NCBI GenBank assembly: GCA_030041275.1
Contig: JASHOE010000070.1
Span: 1-49,933, forward strand
DNA: 49,933 nucleotides
From: Streptosporangiaceae bacterium
GTDB lineage: Bacteria > Actinomycetota > Actinomycetes > Streptosporangiales > Streptosporangiaceae
Reading direction: 5' to 3'
The notes beneath the pieces were generated by a model. That model saw nothing but the letters and a program-made list of their open reading frames with translations, ran no database searches and had not been told where the DNA came from. Of this stretch, positions 25,800 to 34,693 are shown in pieces. Position 1 is the first letter of the stretch, and every line of letters begins with the position of its first letter. Made by a program: the position numbers and the translations under genes.

Positions 25800-27023
25800 A
25801 TGCGGATAGCCGAGACTGCCGACGCGGTCGTTGTCGGCGGCGGAACGGTCGGTGCCTGGTGCGCTTACTTCCTGCGCCGGAGCGGGCTCGATCGGGTCAT
25901 TCTGGTCGAGAAGCGGACCCTCGGCCAGGGCGCGAGTAGCCGCGCAGCCGGGATCGTTCGGACTCAGGGCGGCACGCCGTGGGCGGTGCAGCTCGGCGAG
26001 TGGTCGCGCCGCTTCTACCTGAGGCAGCAAGACGAGATCGGCATCGACTCTGGCTTCACGCCGCAGGGTTATGTGCTGCCGTGCTTCACCCCGGCCGACG
26101 TGACGGCGGCACACGAGCGGATGGCGATGCAGAACGCGCTCGGCCTGGCGGTGCGCTGGCTGGAGCCGGGACAGCTCGACGCTCTCAATCCGACGCTCGC
26201 GCCGGGGCTGACGCTTGGCGGTACATACTGCGCAGAAGACGGATACCTGCACCCGCCGCGGAACGTCATCGCTTACGCAGTGGCGCTGGCCACGGCAGGC
26301 GTGCACGTCCGGGAACGGGTCGAGGTCCGGGGTCTCGCGATCCGCGGCGGCGCGGTGACAGCGGTGCAGACGTCGCACGGTGAAATCGCCGCACCGCTGG
26401 TCGTCCTGACGGGAGGCCCCGAGCTGGCGCAGGTCGCCGGGCTGGCCGGCATCCGAGTGCCGGCCGGCGGCGTACGCCACCAGGTCGCGGTCACCGAACC
26501 GCATCGCGCGCTGGCCGCCGAGCGGGTGCCGATGGTGTTCGATCTCGCTGCCGGGTTGTACTGGCGGCCGGAGGAGGGCGGGCTGCTCTTTGGCATGAGC
26601 AACCCCGCCGAACCGCCAGGCGAGGCAGCGAGCGTGGACGAACGGTACCTGGCGCTGATGCGGCAGCGACTGGCCGAGCTGGTTCCGGTGACCGAGGGGC
26701 TCGGGCTGCGCCGAACCTGGGCAGCAACGATCGACTACACGCCTGACCACCTGCCGATCATTGGCCCGGCTATCGCCGACACGGGCGTGCTGGGCGGCGT
26801 GGTAATCGCCAGCGCAGGCGGCGCCGGCATGATGTGGGGACCGGGCGTGGCCAGGGCCGCCGCTGACGTGGCGCTGACCGGCACATCGGAGGTCGCGAAC
26901 GTCGCCGATCTCGGACTCGACCGGTTCGACGCGGCTGGCAACAGCAAGCTCGGCACCGATCCGATCGCGCTGCCGTTCCCCGAGCATGCACCGCAGGAAC
27001 CCGGAAGGCTCACCCTGTCCTAG
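25800..27023 (+). CDS. FAD-dependent amine/amino-acid oxidoreductase (DAO family)
   Basis: A 407-residue flavoprotein of the sarcosine oxidase beta / glycine oxidase type. The N-terminal dinucleotide motif is VVVGGGTVGAWCAYFL, and the DAO family SSRAAGIVRTQGG follows. C-terminal TIDYTPDHLPIIGP and ASAGGAGMMWGPGVARAAADV close the FAD site. Related enzymes oxidise N-methyl or secondary amines. The cupin gene follows after 27 nt, apparently in one operon under the palindrome at 25751. As part of the inferred regulon it could take over a demethylated product of the Rieske enzyme, though the substrate is not deducible. Confidence 0.85.
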   Translation: MRIAETADAVVVGGGTVGAWCAYFLRRSGLDRVILVEKRTLGQGASSRAAGIVRTQGGTPWAVQLGEWSRRFYLRQQDEIGIDSGFTPQGYVLPCFTPADVTAAHERMAMQNALGLAVRWLEPGQLDALNPTLAPGLTLGGTYCAEDGYLHPPRNVIAYAVALATAGVHVRERVEVRGLAIRGGAVTAVQTSHGEIAAPLVVLTGGPELAQVAGLAGIRVPAGGVRHQVAVTEPHRALAAERVPMVFDLAAGLYWRPEEGGLLFGMSNPAEPPGEAASVDERYLALMRQRLAELVPVTEGLGLRRTWAATIDYTPDHLPIIGPAIADTGVLGGVVIASAGGAGMMWGPGVARAAADVALTGTSEVANVADLGLDRFDAAGNSKLGTDPIALPFPEHAPQEPGRLTLS

Positions 27024-27050
27024 CGAACCGATGGAAAGGACACCCCCGGC

Positions 27051-27392
27051 ATGACCGACCTGACGCCGCACCTGGCTGCAGCCGCTACCGCCGAGCTCGA
27101 AGACTGGGGCGGGTTGGAAGAGGCGACCGGCGCGCCGATGCAAACGCGCGGCCTCGACATCTGGCAAGACGACGGGCAGGAGATCGGCGTGTGGGAGTGC
27201 ACGCCCGGGCCGTCGTACTGGAAGCAGGAGGACCACGAGTTCGTGCACATCCTGGCGGGCCGCATGACGGTCACTCCGGATGGCGGCCAGCCGGTGGAGA
27301 TCGGCGCTGGCGACACCGCGTTCTTCCCGCGCGGCTGGGCGGGCACCTGGGACATTCACGAGACCATTCGCAAGGTCTTCGTGATCTTCTGA
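27051..27392 (+). CDS. Small cupin protein (DUF861-like)
   Basis: A 113-residue single cupin barrel. Motif 1 is PSYWKQEDHEFVHILAGRMTV and the second half is EIGAGDTAFFPRGWAGTWDIHE, typical of the cupin_3/DUF861 group found beside amine- and ureide-catabolic genes. A GGAAAGGA ribosome-binding site lies upstream of ATG 27051. The DAO-family oxidase directly precedes it, so they probably share a transcript. It may be a metal-dependent enzyme or a sugar/amine-binding helper. The function is not established. Confidence 0.8.
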   Translation: MTDLTPHLAAAATAELEDWGGLEEATGAPMQTRGLDIWQDDGQEIGVWECTPGPSYWKQEDHEFVHILAGRMTVTPDGGQPVEIGAGDTAFFPRGWAGTWDIHETIRKVFVIF

Positions 27393-27404
27393 GCCCGCTC
27401 CTGA

Positions 27405-27563
27405 CTACAGCCCGAGCCGCCGCGGCAGGTCCGAGGCCAGCAACCCATCCGGGCCGACCTCTGCGCGGACCGCGCGGAACTCGGCCAGCCGCGGGTGCAG
27501 CGTGGCGACGTCGTCCGCGTCAGCGGGCTCGGCGACGTGTGCCCAGGTCGGTGGGAGGCGACC
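27405..27563 (-). pseudogene. C-terminal remnant of a DprE1-like FAD oxidase
   Basis: Fifty-two in-frame codons end at a stop at 27405-27407 and read LHPRLAEFRAVRAEVGPDG followed by LLASDLPRRLGL. This is the typical C-terminus of FAD-linked oxidases of the DprE1/aldonolactone oxidase type. An in-frame stop at 27564-27566 cuts it off, and only about 80 nt separate that from the ABC ATPase stop, so the rest of the gene is missing. It indicates a deletion or rearrangement at this junction inside the catabolic island. Confidence 0.6.
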
Positions 27564-27647
27564 CTAGCCCGTCAACACGGTCACCTGGCGCAGCGTACCC
27601 GCGTCGATCCGGACGGCCGCGCGTGCCTGCGGCCTCGTTCCGTTCTG

Positions 27648-28763
27648 TTAGCTCGCTTGCGGAAGATCTTGGGAGTCGGTCGCCATCGCCCCGCCCGCGA
27701 GCACCCGGAGGGCATCAGGTGCCAGGTAAGCGAGCACGGGCGTACCCTGCGCGAGCTTGGCCGGGCCGGTATCGTTCGGCAACAGGGCCTGCACGTCGGC
27801 ACCGGCCGCCAGGCGCAGGAACACCTGGGTCGAGGAGCCGAGATAGACCAGCCGCTCGACCATGGCCGGGACCCGGTTGCGGCCGACGGAGCCGAATTCC
27901 TCGATCCGGACCCGTTCCGGCCGGATGACCACGTGGGCACGCTCGGGAGCGTCCACGCTGCCGTGTTCCACCGTCAGCACACAGTCGCCGAGCCGCACCT
28001 CGCAGGCTGCGCCGGGACCGCGGGACACCACGTCGACCGCCATCAGGTTGGAGGCGCCGAGGAAGTCGGCGACGTAGGTGTCGGCTGGCTCCTCGTAGAC
28101 CTCGGCTGGCGGGCCGATCTGGACGATCTTTCCGTCCCGCATGACCGCGAGCCGGTCCGACATCGTCAGCGCCTCTTCCTGGTCGTGCGTCACGTACAGG
28201 AAGGTGATGCCGACCTGCTCCTGCAGTGTCTTCAGCTCGACCTTGAGCGACCGGCGCAGCTTGGCATCGAGCGCCCCGAGCGGCTCGTCGAGCAGCAGCA
28301 CGGAGGGCTGCAAGACCAGCGCCCTGGCCAGCGCCACGCGCTGCTGCTGGCCACCGGACAGCTGATTGGGGCGGCGCTTCTCGAACGGTCGCAGGTGGAC
28401 GAGCTCGAGCGCGGCCGACACGCGCTGCTGCAATTCAGCCTTGGGCAGGTTCTTGTTGCGCAGGCCGAACGCCACGTTCTCGAACACCGTCAGGAACGGG
28501 AACAGCGCATAGCTCTGGAACACCGTGTTGACATTGCGCCGGTGCGGCGGCACCGCCGAGACGTCGGTGCCGTCGAGCAAAATTCGGCCAGAGGTGGGCT
28601 GCTCGAAGCCGGCAATGAGCCTGAGCGTCGTCGTCTTGCCGCAGCCGGACGGGCCGAGCAGCGAGAAGAACTCGCCGCTCGCGACGTGCAGATCGATGTT
28701 GTCGACCGCCACCTCGGTGAAGCGCTTTGTCAGCGAGACAAGCTCGACGCTGCCACCTGCCAC
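27648..28763 (-). CDS. potA: ABC transporter ATPase, spermidine/putrescine (PotA) type
   Basis: A 371-residue importer ATPase. Walker A is GPSGCGKTTT, the Q-loop region includes NTVFQSYALFPF, the signature is LSGGQQQRVALARAL and Walker B is VLLLDEPLGALD. A C-terminal TOBE domain (about residues 280-350) is typical of PotA/CysA-type subunits. GTG 28763 (AGGSVELVSLTKRF) is preferred over an upstream start at 28859 that would overlap the tetR gene. It lies 10 nt after tetR, so the two form one unit under the palindrome at 29556. The matching permeases and binding protein are 5 kb away on the same strand. Confidence 0.9.
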   Translation of the reverse strand: MAGGSVELVSLTKRFTEVAVDNIDLHVASGEFFSLLGPSGCGKTTTLRLIAGFEQPTSGRILLDGTDVSAVPPHRRNVNTVFQSYALFPFLTVFENVAFGLRNKNLPKAELQQRVSAALELVHLRPFEKRRPNQLSGGQQQRVALARALVLQPSVLLLDEPLGALDAKLRRSLKVELKTLQEQVGITFLYVTHDQEEALTMSDRLAVMRDGKIVQIGPPAEVYEEPADTYVADFLGASNLMAVDVVSRGPGAACEVRLGDCVLTVEHGSVDAPERAHVVIRPERVRIEEFGSVGRNRVPAMVERLVYLGSSTQVFLRLAAGADVQALLPNDTGPAKLAQGTPVLAYLAPDALRVLAGGAMATDSQDLPQAS

Positions 28764-28773
28764 CTCGGCCCAC

Positions 28774-29481
28774 CTACCTTTCCGGCGAGTTCGCTGTGTT
28801 GCCTGCCGTCTCCCGGCCGCGGCCGGGAGTCCACGTGAAGCCGAGTTGCTCGGCGACAAACTGCATCGCGAGCTCGAATGCCCGCTGCGAGTCGACGACC
28901 GGGTCGTCGAGGGCGATCTGCACCGTCAGCCCGTCCAGCAGCGCGGACAGGTGGATGGCGAAACCGTCCACGTCGATCTGGCGGAACTCGCCGGCCGCCT
29001 GACCCTCGCGGACCAGCAAGGCTATCGCGTCGCGCCAGCGATCATCGGATTTCTGCCGGACGCCGCCGACGTCCTCGTTCCTGGCTGCCTGGGCCCAGAA
29101 GTCGAGCCACAGCTGCCAGGAACTGCCCGGCTCCGGATCCGCCACCTCCAGCACCGACATGGCGACGAACTCCTCGAGCTGAGCCGCCGCCGTTGGCAGG
29201 CTCGCGATCCTGGCCTGCCCCACGGCGTACCAGGCGTCCTCGTAGTACCGGATGGCGTCGGTGAGCAGCTGGTCCTTGGTCTTGAAGTAGTAGATGACCA
29301 GCGCCGGGCTGACGCCCGCCCGCTCGGCCACGTCGGCGATCCGCGTCTCGGCGTACCCGCGCTCCGAGATCACCTGAAGCGCCGCGTGGAGCATCTGCAC
29401 TCGCCGCTGATCTGCGGTACCGAGCGCCTCGTGGCCAGCTTCCCGGACTGTCATCGCAGTCTCGTCCTTCCGGCAAGACAA
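28774..29481 (-). CDS. TetR-family repressor, probable regulator of the island
   Basis: A 235-residue protein with an N-terminal helix-turn-helix (IADVAERAGVSPALVIYYFKTKDQLL near residues 48-73) and a C-terminal ligand/dimer domain of the BetI-like class (FWAQAARNEDVGG ... DGFAIHLSALLDGLTVQIA). The start may be ATG 29481 or the in-frame ATG 29454. The palindrome at 29556-29575 lies 75 nt upstream, between this gene and the divergent FAD gene, a classic TetR autoregulatory position. Four further copies stand at other units of the same cluster, making this the best candidate for their repressor. Confidence 0.88.
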   Translation of the reverse strand: MSCRKDETAMTVREAGHEALGTADQRRVQMLHAALQVISERGYAETRIADVAERAGVSPALVIYYFKTKDQLLTDAIRYYEDAWYAVGQARIASLPTAAAQLEEFVAMSVLEVADPEPGSSWQLWLDFWAQAARNEDVGGVRQKSDDRWRDAIALLVREGQAAGEFRQIDVDGFAIHLSALLDGLTVQIALDDPVVDSQRAFELAMQFVAEQLGFTWTPGRGRETAGNTANSPER

Positions 29482-29555
29482 ACACCTCGTGCGGTGACGC
29501 CCACCGGTGGCACCGCTCGTGCCGTCTTCCTCTTGCCTCTAGGCTAACAGATTTC

Positions 29556-29575
29556 TAGACTGAACATTCAGTCAA
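29556..29575. promoter_or_regulatory. Regulon palindrome between tetR and the FAD gene
   Basis: TAGACTG-AACATT-CAGTCAA, with 16 central bases GACTGAACATTCAGTC at 29558-29573. It lies in the divergent promoter region and could repress both directions. Confidence 0.8.
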
Positions 29576-29658
29576 AGTTTTTTGGTCATCGTGTGCGCAG
29601 GTCGCACGAGGGTGCGGTCGCGCGAACGAGTAGTCGAAACTCTACGGAAGGCTGGCTC

Positions 29659-31281
29659 ATGGCGGCGACATTTGACGCCATTGTCATCGGCGGCGGGCAC
29701 AACGGTTTGGTTGCGGCGGCGTATCTGGCGGGTTCGGGCGCCCGGACGGTCGTGCTGGAGGGCAGGCACAAGACCGGCGGCGCGGCGACGACCGAGTCCC
29801 CGTGGCCGGACGCCCCCGAATTCAAGGTCACCAGGCTCTCGTACGTCATGAGCCTGCTGCCGCCGACGATCATCAAGGACCTGGCGCTGGACCGGCACGG
29901 CTACAAGATCTTCCCCATGGGCCCGTACTACCAGGCCTTTCCCGACGGTGGCTCGATCAAGCTGTATGCCGACGACGCCCAGCGCAACTACGAGTCGGTC
30001 GCGAAGTGGTCGCGCGCGGACGCCGAGGCGATGCCAAAGTGGGACGCGTGGCTCGAGGGCCTGGCCGACGTCCTCGGACCGCTGCTGCTCACCGTTCCGC
30101 CGGCCCTGGGCTCGCGCAAGCCGCGCGACCTGGCTGCCACGCTGCGGCTGGCCTGGCGGAACCGCGGCCTTGACGTCCGCACCATCGCGGACGTAACCCG
30201 GCTGATGACCATGAGCATCGCCGACCTGCTCGACGACTGGTTTGTCTCGCCGCAGGTCAAGGGCGCGCTGGCGGTCAACGGCGTGATCGGGACCTGGGCT
30301 GGCCCGTACGAGCCCGGCACCGCCTACGTCATGGCGCACCACTCCATCGGCGATGTCGGAGACGGCCACCTCGGCAACTGGGGATTCCAGGAGGGCGGCA
30401 TGGGCGCCGTCGCTGACGCCATCGAATCAGCGGCGCGGGAACGCGGCGCCGAGATCCGGGTGAACTCTCCGGTCGCCCGGGTGCTGGTCGAAGGCGGCCG
30501 CGCGGTGGGCGTGGCGCTGGCGAACGGAACCGAGCTGCGCGCCAAGGTGATCGTGTCCACGGTGCATCCGAAGCTCGCGTTCCTCGAGCAGGTCGGCCGG
30601 CCGAACCTGCCGGACGAGTTCGTCACGGACATCGAGCGATGGAAGTCGCGGAGTGGCGTCGTGAAGATCAACCTCGCGCTCGCCGAACTGCCTGACTTCA
30701 TCGCGGACCCAGGCACGCAGCTGCAGGAGCACCACACCGGGTCGGTTGAGATGGCGCCGACCATGGAGTACATCGAGCGCGCCTTCCAGGACGCACGCGA
30801 GGGCAAGCCCGCGGTCCGCCCGTTCAGCGACGGGGTGATCCCGACGGCCTTCGACAAGACGCTCAGCCCCGAAGGCACGCACATCATGTCGCTGTTCACG
30901 CAGTGGGTGCCGGCCGACTGGGCGGACGAGCCGCACGCTGCCGAGCTCGAGGCGTATGCCGATCGGATGATCGACTGCTACAACGAGCTGGCACCGAACT
31001 TCAAGTCCTCGATCCTGCACAGGGACGTCGTCGGACCGTACGAGATGGAGCATGAGTACGGCCTGGTTGGCGGCAACATCTTCCACGGCGAGTTGTCGGC
31101 GGAGCAGCTATTCCACATGCGTCCGGCGCCTGGGTTCGCCGACTACCGGACGCCGGTGCGCGGTCTGTATTACGGCAGCTCGGCCACTCATGCCGGTGGC
31201 GGCGTGTGCGGCATCCCTGGCTGGCAGGCCGCCAGGGCGGCCATCGCCGACCGGAAGTCCGCGGTGCGCGGGCGGCGGTGA
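29659..31281 (+). CDS. FAD-dependent oxidoreductase, phytoene-dehydrogenase-like
   Basis: A 540-residue flavoprotein of the COG1233 type (phytoene desaturase/PYROXD2-like). The N-terminal FAD motif is AIVIGGGHNGLVAAAYLAGSG, and the typical GGAATTE loop follows. C-terminal GLYYGSSATHAGGGVCGIPGWQAARAA is the family FAD-binding end. ATG 29659, with GGAAGG seven bases upstream, is chosen over a start at 29593. Its 3' end overlaps the CoA synthetase by 4 nt. Members oxidise varied substrates including amines, so a carotenoid role is not implied; no other carotenoid gene is present. Confidence 0.85.
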   Translation: MAATFDAIVIGGGHNGLVAAAYLAGSGARTVVLEGRHKTGGAATTESPWPDAPEFKVTRLSYVMSLLPPTIIKDLALDRHGYKIFPMGPYYQAFPDGGSIKLYADDAQRNYESVAKWSRADAEAMPKWDAWLEGLADVLGPLLLTVPPALGSRKPRDLAATLRLAWRNRGLDVRTIADVTRLMTMSIADLLDDWFVSPQVKGALAVNGVIGTWAGPYEPGTAYVMAHHSIGDVGDGHLGNWGFQEGGMGAVADAIESAARERGAEIRVNSPVARVLVEGGRAVGVALANGTELRAKVIVSTVHPKLAFLEQVGRPNLPDEFVTDIERWKSRSGVVKINLALAELPDFIADPGTQLQEHHTGSVEMAPTMEYIERAFQDAREGKPAVRPFSDGVIPTAFDKTLSPEGTHIMSLFTQWVPADWADEPHAAELEAYADRMIDCYNELAPNFKSSILHRDVVGPYEMEHEYGLVGGNIFHGELSAEQLFHMRPAPGFADYRTPVRGLYYGSSATHAGGGVCGIPGWQAARAAIADRKSAVRGRR

Positions 31282-33503
31282 CGTCTCTCGATACCGGCAC
31301 GGAGTCCGACCGGACGCCCGCGCCCGGCTGGACGCCGACGCCGGACCGGGCTGCCGCGCCTCGCCGGGTCGCGGCCGCATCTGGGCTCGGGTCGTCCGCC
31401 GCGGTCCGCGCCATGCTCGAGGCACGCAGTGTCGCGCTGGTCGGGGCCTCGCCGCGGGCCGGCAGCTTTGGCCGCCGGATGCTCGATGAGGTCGCGAAGA
31501 GCAGCGCGCGGCCACGCGCCTATCCGGTCAACCCGCGATACGCGAAGATTGATGGCGCTACGTGTTACCCGTCGCTGGCCGACCTGCCGGAGGCGGTGGA
31601 CCTGGCGTTGCTGGCGGTGCCGGATGCAGCGCTGGAGCGGGAACTCACACTCGCGGCGACGGTCGGCTGCCGGGCCGCGGTCATCTTCGGCAACGCCTAC
31701 TCCAATCCCGCGGTCACCGAGTCAGTCGCGAACGGTCTGCGGGACCGGCTCACGGCGGTCGCGCGCGGTGCCGGGATGGCGATGTGCGGGGCGGGCTGCA
31801 TGGGCTTCGCGAACGTCAGCTACGGCCTCCGCGCTCTCGGGTACACCGAGCCGGATCCGCTCCCGGCCGGACCGGTCGCGCTCGTCACGCACTCGGGATC
31901 CGTCTTCTCAGCGCTACTGCGTGCGAGGCGCGGGTTCGGCTTCACGCTGGCGGTGTCGTCCGGCCAGGAGCTGGTGACCGCAGCGCCCGACTACCTCGAC
32001 TATGCGCTCGATCTGCCCGAGACTCGGGTGCTTGCGCTCGTGCTGGAGACCATCAGGGACGGCGGCGGGCTGCGGCGGGTTCTCGACCGGGCGGCCGCGC
32101 ACGACGTGCCGGTGGTGCTGCAGGCCGTCGGCAGCTCCGCCGCCGGCGGAGCGATGGTAGCGGCGCACTCTGGCGCGCTTGCTGGCTCTGACGGTGGCTG
32201 GGAAGCGCTGGCCCGCGCGCACGGCGTCCACCGGGTAAGCGACCTCGGCGAGCTGGCCGACACGGTAGAGCTGTTCGCGGCTGGCCGTCGAGTCCGGTCC
32301 TCGACCGCGGGTGGTAGCGGCGTTGCGACGGTGCACGACTCCGGGCTGGAGCGCGCGCACGTGGTCGACGTGGCGGAGTCGGTCGGCGTCCCGTTCGCGC
32401 AGATCGGGCCGACCACCACTGAGCGGCTCGCTGCCCTGCTCGACCCCGGCCTGCTCGCCGGGAATCCGCTCGATGTCTGGGGCACGGGAGCTGGCACCCG
32501 CGACCTGTTCGGATCGGCGCTGCGCGCACTCGCGGATGATCCGGCCGTCACGGCGGTGGCCCTGGCCGTCGATCTGGTGCCCGAGCTTGACGGCGATGAG
32601 TCCTATCCGCTCGCCGTCCTCGACACCGCGGACCACACCGACAAGCCGCTCGCCGTGCTGAGCAATCTCGGCAGCGCGATCGACCGGGACTGGGCCAGCC
32701 GGCTTCGGGCGCGGGGCATACCGGTGCTCGAGGGCACCCGGTCCGGTCTGGTGGCGCTGCGGCATCTGCTTGATCATGGGCGGACTACGGCGACCGCCGA
32801 CGCCCACCGGGCCGTCGGCGGGCGGGCGCCCGTCGACGTGGCGCGGCAGGCTGCGGGCACTGAGCTGCTCGCCAACGGCGAGCCGGACAGCGTCGCGCTG
32901 CTGAAACTGCTTGCGGCGTACGGGATGCAGGTGGCGCGCGCGCAGGCCGCCGTCGACCTGGACGCCGTGCTCGCCGCCGCTGCAGAGATCGGTTACCCGG
33001 TCGTGCTGAAGACCGCTGCGTCCGGCGTCGCGCACAAGTCTGACGTCGGCGGCGTGCTGTCGGGTCTCCGCGATGCCAGCGAGCTTGCCGCGGCCTACGC
33101 CGACCTGGCTCGGCGGCTCGGCCCGCGGGTGCTGGTCTGCCAGCACGTGTCGGCTGGGGTCGAGCTGGCCCTCGGCATCGTGGCCGATCCGCAGCTCGGT
33201 CCTCTGCTCGTGGTCGGCGCTGGGGGAGTGCTGGTCGAATTGCTCGCCGACCGCGTCGTTGCGCTGCCGCCGATCTCCGGCAGCGCAGCCATCGAACTGC
33301 TGGATAGCTTGCGAGTGCGCACGCTGCTGGCCGGTGCTCGGGGCACGCCGCCGGTCGACCTCGCGGCGATCCGCGATGCCATCGGCGCCCTTTCGGACCT
33401 CGCGCTCGAGCTCGGGGACCACATCGAGGCGTTGGATGTCAATCCGCTGATCTGCGGCCCGTCCGGCGCGGTCGCCGTCGACGCCCTGGCGATCCCGCGC
33501 TAA
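31278..33503 (+). CDS. Acyl-CoA synthetase (NDP-forming), fused alpha-beta
   Basis: 741 residues. An N-terminal CoA-binding Rossmann domain (SVALVGASPRAGSFGRRML), succinyl-CoA-synthetase-like domains with the VTHSGSVFSALLRAR loop, and the phospho-His segment AAHSGALAGSDGGWEALA are followed by a C-terminal ATP-grasp domain from about residue 530 (YPVVLKTAASGVAHKSDVGGV). This is the ADP-forming acetate-CoA ligase family, which interconverts an organic acid and its CoA ester with ATP. GTG 31278 overlaps the TGA of the FAD gene (GTGA). In this cluster it probably activates the carbon skeleton released from the amine substrate. Confidence 0.88.
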   Translation: MTSLDTGTESDRTPAPGWTPTPDRAAAPRRVAAASGLGSSAAVRAMLEARSVALVGASPRAGSFGRRMLDEVAKSSARPRAYPVNPRYAKIDGATCYPSLADLPEAVDLALLAVPDAALERELTLAATVGCRAAVIFGNAYSNPAVTESVANGLRDRLTAVARGAGMAMCGAGCMGFANVSYGLRALGYTEPDPLPAGPVALVTHSGSVFSALLRARRGFGFTLAVSSGQELVTAAPDYLDYALDLPETRVLALVLETIRDGGGLRRVLDRAAAHDVPVVLQAVGSSAAGGAMVAAHSGALAGSDGGWEALARAHGVHRVSDLGELADTVELFAAGRRVRSSTAGGSGVATVHDSGLERAHVVDVAESVGVPFAQIGPTTTERLAALLDPGLLAGNPLDVWGTGAGTRDLFGSALRALADDPAVTAVALAVDLVPELDGDESYPLAVLDTADHTDKPLAVLSNLGSAIDRDWASRLRARGIPVLEGTRSGLVALRHLLDHGRTTATADAHRAVGGRAPVDVARQAAGTELLANGEPDSVALLKLLAAYGMQVARAQAAVDLDAVLAAAAEIGYPVVLKTAASGVAHKSDVGGVLSGLRDASELAAAYADLARRLGPRVLVCQHVSAGVELALGIVADPQLGPLLVVGAGGVLVELLADRVVALPPISGSAAIELLDSLRVRTLLAGARGTPPVDLAAIRDAIGALSDLALELGDHIEALDVNPLICGPSGAVAVDALAIPR

Positions 33504-33513
33504 GCGCAGCCGG

Positions 33514-33600
33514 ACGCGTGGTGGCCCGCAATACGGCGTGACCGCCGAGATCGCTTGCGCGCTGCGGGCTGGTCGGCCACTCCCGGCCATCACCACGCGT
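33514..33600. repeat. Long-range inverted repeat between convergent genes
   Basis: ACGCGTGGTG (33514-33523) is complementary to CACCACGCGT (33591-33600) across 67 nt that contain smaller GC stems. The position between converging genes fits a terminator-like or structured 3' region. Confidence 0.4.
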
Positions 33601-33751
33601 CAGGTCGCCGCCTGACAACGCACCCCCGGCCACCCGCGCCCGAAATGCAGGCGGCAGCGCGAGGACGGATGCCAGAGGGCTGGGTCTCGGACGAGAGCTT
33701 GGTCGCCGCCAGCTCCACCTACTACGACCGGCGCAGCCCAGGTCGGCAGGG

Positions 33752-34693
33752 CTACTCCGCGCCGGCGATGGCCGTCAAGGCCAGCTGGCCGCCGATCCGC
33801 TGCCCGCGGGTCATCAACCGGTAACCGAGATACCCGAGTCCGGCCACCACGAACGACAGCAACAGCATGACCGTAGCCAGCGCGTTGAGGGCGGGACCGC
33901 CGTTGCCACCGTGCTGAGTCGAGTAGATGATCACCGACATCGGCGTGTTGGTCGCGTTGGACGACAGCAGGTCGACGATGACGAAGTCGTCGATGACGCC
34001 GGAGAAGACCAGGATCGCGCTGGCGAAGATGGCCGGCCACAGCAGCGGCAGCATGACCCGGCGCATGGTCTGGAACTGTGTGCAGCCAAGATCGGCCGAG
34101 GCTTCCTCGTACTGTTTACCGATCCCGACGAGCCTGCCCTGCACGATGATCGCGGGCCAGCTCACGTTCCAGGTCACCAGGCCGAGCACCTCGGCCCAGT
34201 TGCCGAGCCCGACCTCGCGCAGGCCAGGCATCTTGGTGAACACGAAGAACAGCGCGACGCCGAAGATCAGCTCGGGCACGACAAACGACAAGATCATGAT
34301 GAAGTTGAAGCTCGACGGGAGCACGCCGCGCCAGCGATTGATGCCGAGGGCGAACGCCACGCCGATCGGCACCGCGATCAGCGTCGTGTAGCACGACAGC
34401 TTCAGCGTCTCGAACATCGCGCTGTGCAGCTGCGGGTTGTGCCAGATCGAGTTGACCCTGTCGCCCCAGTACCAGCGCCACGACAGGCCCTGGTAGCTGG
34501 CCTGCGACTTGCCCGAGTTGAACGAGAAGAGGACCGCGATCGCGATCGGCGCGAGCGACCAGATCAGGTACAGCCACGTGAAGCCCTCAAGCAGCCACGG
34601 ATGCCGCCATGGGTTGCGGAGGAACCTTGGCCTGGTTGACCGCGCGCCCTCGGCGGGCTTGGCCACCGTTGTCGATACTGCCGTGCTGGTCAT
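33752..34693 (-). CDS. potC: ABC transporter permease, PotC type
   Basis: A 313-residue inner-membrane permease with six TM helices, the first near WLLEGFTWLYLIWSLAPIAIAV. The EAA-type loop that docks on the ATPase reads EEASADLGCTQFQTMRRVMLP around residue 205. Its start overlaps the upstream permease stop by 4 nt (ATGA). It is the second permease of a polyamine-type importer and runs in one operon with the PotB- and PotD-like genes. The ATPase gene is separated from it by the FAD and CoA-synthetase genes. Confidence 0.88.
   Translation of the reverse strand: MTSTAVSTTVAKPAEGARSTRPRFLRNPWRHPWLLEGFTWLYLIWSLAPIAIAVLFSFNSGKSQASYQGLSWRWYWGDRVNSIWHNPQLHSAMFETLKLSCYTTLIAVPIGVAFALGINRWRGVLPSSFNFIMILSFVVPELIFGVALFFVFTKMPGLREVGLGNWAEVLGLVTWNVSWPAIIVQGRLVGIGKQYEEASADLGCTQFQTMRRVMLPLLWPAIFASAILVFSGVIDDFVIVDLLSSNATNTPMSVIIYSTQHGGNGGPALNALATVMLLLSFVVAGLGYLGYRLMTRGQRIGGQLALTAIAGAE

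Noticed and set aside
29659..31281. Carotenoid desaturase
   Set aside because: The family resemblance is to the broad COG1233 group, no other carotenoid gene is present, and the context is catabolic.
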